A stretch of 64,000 nucleotides of DNA, from assembly GCA_023362775.1 (NCBI GenBank), contig JALMGJ010000005.1:38745463-38809462 (forward strand). Reading direction: 5' to 3'. Below are positions 62,501-64,000 of the stretch, in pieces; the stretch's first letter is position 1; every line of letters starts with the position of its first letter. The position numbers and the translations under genes were made by a program. The notes beneath the pieces were generated by a model that saw nothing but the letters and a program-made list of their open reading frames with translations, was not told the origin of the DNA and did no database searches. This stretch comes from Charina bottae (lineage: Eukaryota > Chordata > Lepidosauria > Squamata > Charinaidae).

Positions 62501-63272
62501 CTTGTTTTTGAAATGCCTATGAAAAAATCTGCATACCTTAGAAGCATTTTTAATTTACAGAATCAGTATTTCAATAACTGAATGAGACTATTTCTAGTTG
62601 GATCTAAGGCTATTCTTAATTCAACTTTCCTTGTTTTCCACTGTCAGCACCTGCTCGGTTTTTGTTTGTTTTTACACCTTCATATGCTTTTCAGGAGACT
62701 TTGACAAACATCAGCGAGAACGAGATGAGCAAAAAGTGGGAGTGCAGCACTACTGGAGACATCCTCAGTATAACTCGGAGAACTACAACAACGACATTGC
62801 TTTGATCCAGTTGACTAGTGATGTGGTTTTTAGCCAGAATGTGCTTCCTATCTGCCTTCCTCGCCCTAACCTGGCTACTTTGCTGATTGAAGAGGTAGCC
62901 CAGGGAACGGTTAGCGGATGGGGTGCAACTCATGCGAAGGGTAGGTTAACTCGCTTTCTCTTGAAAGTTAGGTTGCCCATTGTGAGCATGGAGACCTGTC
63001 GGCAGTCGACCAAGAAGCTCATTACGGACAACATGTTTTGTGCAGGCTATGATGCAGAAGGGCAGGATGCTTGCAAAGGAGACAGTGGTGGACCTTTTGC
63101 TGTATCTTATCGCAATACTTGGTATCTCTTGGGGATTGTCAGCTGGGGGGAAGGTTGTGCTGAAGTGGGAAAATACGGAGCTTATACTCTAGTATCCAAT
63201 TATATTTCATGGATAAAGGAAGTAATTGAAAGTGTAACTCATTCTGGAGGCTTTCTGCAAACCCTGCAGTGA
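47467..63272 (+). CDS. Factor X/IX/VII-like vitamin K-dependent serine protease, complete
   Basis: Proteases of this class are liver zymogens that bind phospholipid through Gla residues and act in the coagulation cascade. Coding exons are 47467-47542, 47903-48063, 49725-49749, 50163-50276, 52686-52820, 57661-57956, 61578-61695 and 62695-63272; phases agree and the product is 500 residues. Order: signal peptide, propeptide ending RVQKR, Gla domain, two EGF domains, a 74-residue activation peptide after LVKR, then a protease domain opening ITGG with [14 protein letters not shown] and [10 protein letters not shown]. The Cys pair in [10 protein letters not shown] is a factor VII/X trait absent from human factor IX and protein C, while [13 protein letters not shown] and KYGAY recall IX/X. 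I do not assign a symbol. The exon plan matches the upstream protein C-like gene. Confidence 0.86.
47903..48063 (+). CDS. Factor X/IX-like exon 2: propeptide and Gla domain
   Basis: The propeptide [17 protein letters not shown] is followed by [17 protein letters not shown], with Glu at 6, 7, 14, 16, 19, 20, 25, 26 and 29 and the Cys 17/22 loop. [12 protein letters not shown] is closer to factors VII/X than to IX. Confidence 0.9.
48225..48455 (-). mobile_element. tRNA-derived SINE, minus strand
   Basis: On the minus strand it starts GAGAGCCAGTTTGGTGTAGT and ends after GTCACCAGGAGTCAACACTG. The plus strand carries AGTGACTGGCCCAAGGTCAC. It lies in intron 2 of the factor X/IX-like gene. Confidence 0.83.
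49376..49547 (+). mobile_element. Short hAT MITE, 172 bp
   Basis: It runs from CAGGGCTTTCCAAAG to CAGTTTGGAAAGCTCTG, with inner GCGACACACC repeats in both directions. The 8-bp duplication ATCTACAC lies at 49368-49375 and 49548-49555. It belongs to the same family as 27764-28217. Confidence 0.92.
49725..49749 (+). CDS. Factor X/IX-like exon 3: aromatic stack
   Basis: The 25-bp micro-exon MEFWFNYK is flanked by GCAG and GTAGAA. It has the same length and phase as its counterpart at 28643. Confidence 0.86.
50163..50276 (+). CDS. Factor X/IX-like exon 4: EGF1
   Basis: Six cysteines are present ([16 protein letters not shown]...). The position normally Asp/Asn in the hydroxylation consensus is Val ([12 protein letters not shown]), so beta-hydroxylation and probably high-affinity calcium binding at this domain are lost or changed. 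Confidence 0.88.
50277..52326. other. Factor X/IX-like intron 4, mostly unassigned
   Basis: A 16- to 17-base C tract lies at about 50702 and a SINE head fragment at about 51710-51795. The rest shows no recognised repeat or exon. Confidence 0.45.
52327..52535 (+). mobile_element. tRNA-derived SINE
   Basis: It runs from GAGAACCAGTTTGGTCTAGT through GCGAGTTCTAGCCC and GGGTGATGTTGGGCC to CAAGGAAACTGCATGGACT. It lies about 150 bp before the EGF2 exon. Confidence 0.83.
52686..52820 (+). CDS. Factor X/IX-like exon 5: EGF2
   Basis: The exon encodes [18 protein letters not shown] and [16 protein letters not shown], with six Cys in EGF spacing. The acceptor could in principle be shifted by 2 bp (GCAGAG), but only 52686 keeps the frame. 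Confidence 0.87.
52821..54344. other. Factor X/IX-like intron 5, proximal part
   Basis: The sequence includes a purine-rich GAGAGA run near 53945. A stretch at about 53300-53640 has longer open frames without any family motif. I name nothing here. Confidence 0.4.
54345..56150 (-). mobile_element. L1 LINE 3' region, minus strand, host of a nested L1
   Basis: Minus-strand translation of 55254-56150 in pieces resembles an L1 ORF2 C terminus ([22 protein letters not shown]). It is interrupted by the younger L1 at 54587-55233. An (AAAAG)n run lies at about 54441-54507 within its 3' UTR. Confidence 0.65.
54587..55233 (-). mobile_element. Nested L1 LINE 3' fragment
   Basis: The minus-strand frame 55103-54822 reads [20 protein letters not shown] and [20 protein letters not shown], an L1 ORF2 C terminus of the lizard/snake type. 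The exact 20-bp duplication TAATCTTCCCTCCCTTTTAG is at 54567-54586 and 55234-55253. Confidence 0.85.
56378..56645 (+). mobile_element. RTE/BovB LINE 3' fragment, plus strand
   Basis: It reads [20 protein letters not shown] and [20 protein letters not shown], ending GACACGACTAAACGACTGAA. It is strongly 5'-truncated and in the opposite orientation to the other two copies. Confidence 0.88.
57661..57956 (+). CDS. Factor X/IX-like exon 6: linker, activation peptide, start of protease
   Basis: RFPCGLVKR is the light-chain end. A 74-residue segment with sequons NVT, NQT, NLT, NFT and NYT follows, ending EEDPR before [15 protein letters not shown]. The acidic, glycosylated peptide is longer than the 52 residues of human factor X and 35 of factor IX. 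The cut after Arg fits normal trypsin-like activation. Confidence 0.86.
58358..58709. mobile_element. Mariner-like MITE (CAGGTAGTCC ends)
   Basis: CAGGTAGTCCTCGACTTACG and GTAAGTCAAGGACTACCTG are terminal inverted repeats. It is related to 39350-39740. The BovB target duplication TAATTGTCAAG starts at the TA directly after its right end. Confidence 0.75.
58721..61303 (-). mobile_element. RTE/BovB LINE, 2.58 kb, 5'-truncated
   Basis: The minus strand holds, in order, an endonuclease part (61303-60887: [31 protein letters not shown]), a reverse transcriptase frame of 496 codons (60774-59284) with [14 protein letters not shown] and [13 protein letters not shown], and a C-terminal frame (59384-58812). 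Shifts near 60,780-60,890 and near 59,330 break it. An 11-bp target duplication TAATTGTCAAG lies at 58710-58720 and 61304-61314. The endonuclease start is missing. It lies in intron 6 of the factor X/IX-like gene. Confidence 0.93.
61578..61695 (+). CDS. Factor X/IX-like exon 7: catalytic His
   Basis: [20 protein letters not shown] is followed by WVLTAAHC. The exon length (118 bp) equals that of the protein C-like counterpart at 37451. Acceptor TTCCTAG, donor GTAAGT. Confidence 0.9.
61876..61982. mobile_element. Palindromic hAT-like MITE, partly deleted
   Basis: CAGTGTTTGTCAGCCTCAAC and ATTTCAACTCCCAGAATTTC form the left arm; AAGTTGTTGAGGTTGAGAAA the right. The middle of the right arm is missing. 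Confidence 0.65.
62150..62300 (+). mobile_element. CR1 3' tail with ATT microsatellite
   Basis: AACCGCCCAGAGTCTCTGGG is followed by GCCATATAAATTTAACAAAT and (ATT)n. It lies in intron 7 of the factor X/IX-like gene. Confidence 0.75.
62695..63272 (+). CDS. Factor X/IX-like exon 8: catalytic Asp and Ser
   Basis: [15 protein letters not shown] carries Asp and [13 protein letters not shown] carries Ser with the S1 Asp. [15 protein letters not shown] follows. The C-terminal tail after WIKEVIES is short and ends TLQ-TGA at 63270-63272. No stops or shifts occur. Confidence 0.92.
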
Positions 63273-63592
63273 AAGCCAATCTGTATAAGCTTCTATCTGT
63301 GCTCCTGTCCTCTGAAGATGCCAGCCACAGCTACTGGTGAAACTTTAGGAACCAAAACTGCCAGAACACGGCCACACAGCCTGGAAAACCCACAACTACC
63401 ATGTGGAGGTTGGATACTTAAAAACCAATAACCCAACACTTAAAACCTGACCGCCCAGAGTTCCTATTCGGGAGATGGGCAGGGATAAATTTAAATAATA
63501 AATAAATAAAATAAATAAATAAAAACCCTAAGCCAGCTGATCCTCCTCACATCATATTCTTCAATGATTGCAGGTGGCTGGTGTGACTGAAG
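63273..63592 (+). other. 3' UTR/downstream of factor X/IX-like gene with CR1 tail
   Basis: No clear AATAAA precedes the CR1 tail at about 63440-63530 (GACCGCCCAGAGTTCC, AAATAATAAATAAATAAAAT). The native gene end may use a signal inside that tail or outside the window. Confidence 0.5.
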
Positions 63593-63785
63593 AGAGCCAA
63601 TTTTGTGTAGTGATTAAGGCACCAGGCTAGAAACCGGGACACCGTGAGTTCTAGTCCTGCCTTAGGCATGAAGCCAGCGGGGTGACCTTGGGCGAGTCAC
63701 TCTCTCCCAGCCCCAGGAAGGAGGCAATGGCAAACTGCTTCTGAAAAACCTTGCCAAGGAAACTGCAGGGACTAGTCTAGGCAGT
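63593..63785 (+). mobile_element. tRNA-derived SINE
   Basis: It runs from GAGAGCCAATTTTGTGTAGT through GTGAGTTCTAGTCC and GGGTGACCTTGGGCG to AAGGAAACTGCAGGGACT. Confidence 0.83.
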
Positions 63786-63807
63786 TGCCAGGAGACAACA
63801 CTGAGGA

Positions 63808-64000
63808 GTCCTTGGTGCTCTCTGAGCCTTGTTTTCTTGCAGACATTTCATTGCCAGACTAGGCAACATCTTCAGTGCGAAAAGGGAGTGGGACTTGCTC
63901 CATTTATATACCATGGTTTGTCCTGCTTGTGTTGGTGGAGGTGTTGTTCTCCCCTTAGGAGTTCCTTGATTGGGCTGTTTGCTGCTTGACTGAGTTAATA
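63808..64000 (-). mobile_element. Penelope-like element end with hammerhead-like core
   Basis: On the minus strand, starting near 63880: CTGAAGA, T, stem GTTGCC/GGCAAT with loop TAGTCT, then GAAATGTCTGCAAGAAAAC. This is the same layout as 40930-41210. The element runs on past the window end. Penelope assignment is inference. Confidence 0.55.

Noticed and set aside
47467..63272. A venom-type prothrombin activator gene
   Set aside because: The sequence shows only a complete Gla protease of the factor X/IX class; nothing in the window indicates venom-gland expression or the known venom-lineage features, and the EGF1 and activation peptide are atypical.

Overview
This is vertebrate nuclear DNA, most likely from a squamate reptile and probably a snake. 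It has short coding exons with GT/AG borders, long introns, and a dense load of squamate-type repeats: RTE/BovB LINEs, CR1/L3 LINEs, L1 fragments, a tRNA-derived SINE whose tail shares sequence with the BovB end (Sauria-SINE-like), a second tRNA-SINE, hAT and mariner-like MITEs, Penelope-like remnants and large AT/GT/CT microsatellites. The species itself cannot be read from the window.
Three protein-coding genes lie head to tail on the + strand. (1) Positions 101-12253 hold the last 11 coding exons of a type II diacylglycerol kinase (DGKD/DGKH class), ending in a SAM domain and a stop codon; the 5' part lies outside the window. (2) Positions 26937-41847 hold a complete eight-exon protein C-like gene: signal peptide, propeptide plus Gla, two EGF domains and a serine protease with an intact triad, 431 residues. 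(3) Positions 47467-63272 hold a complete eight-exon factor X/IX/VII-like vitamin K-dependent protease, 500 residues, with a long, sequon-rich activation peptide. Every exon junction was placed by hand and the reading phases agree throughout. The two protease genes share one exon/phase layout, so they look like neighbouring members of one duplicated family.
Between and inside the genes almost everything recognisable is transposon. Positions 12254-26936 hold the DGK 3' UTR and then a nested block: a GC-rich fold-back element, an L1 3' end interrupted by a 2 kb CR1 and a BovB, a truncated hAT and a Gypsy pol remnant. Positions 41873-47466 hold two CR1 copies in opposite orientations. The introns of the second protease hold nested L1s, three BovB or BovB-like pieces and several MITEs.
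Most notable points: the protein C-like gene has a collapsed activation region (Lys before IIGG, no dibasic site); its neighbour has a 74-residue activation peptide with five N-glycosylation sequons and has lost the EGF1 hydroxylation consensus; an inverted-dimer insertion with hammerhead-ribozyme-like cores and an exact 15-bp target duplication sits 71 bp before the protein C catalytic exon; and a 204-bp near-perfect direct repeat flanks a LINE fragment in a DGK intron.
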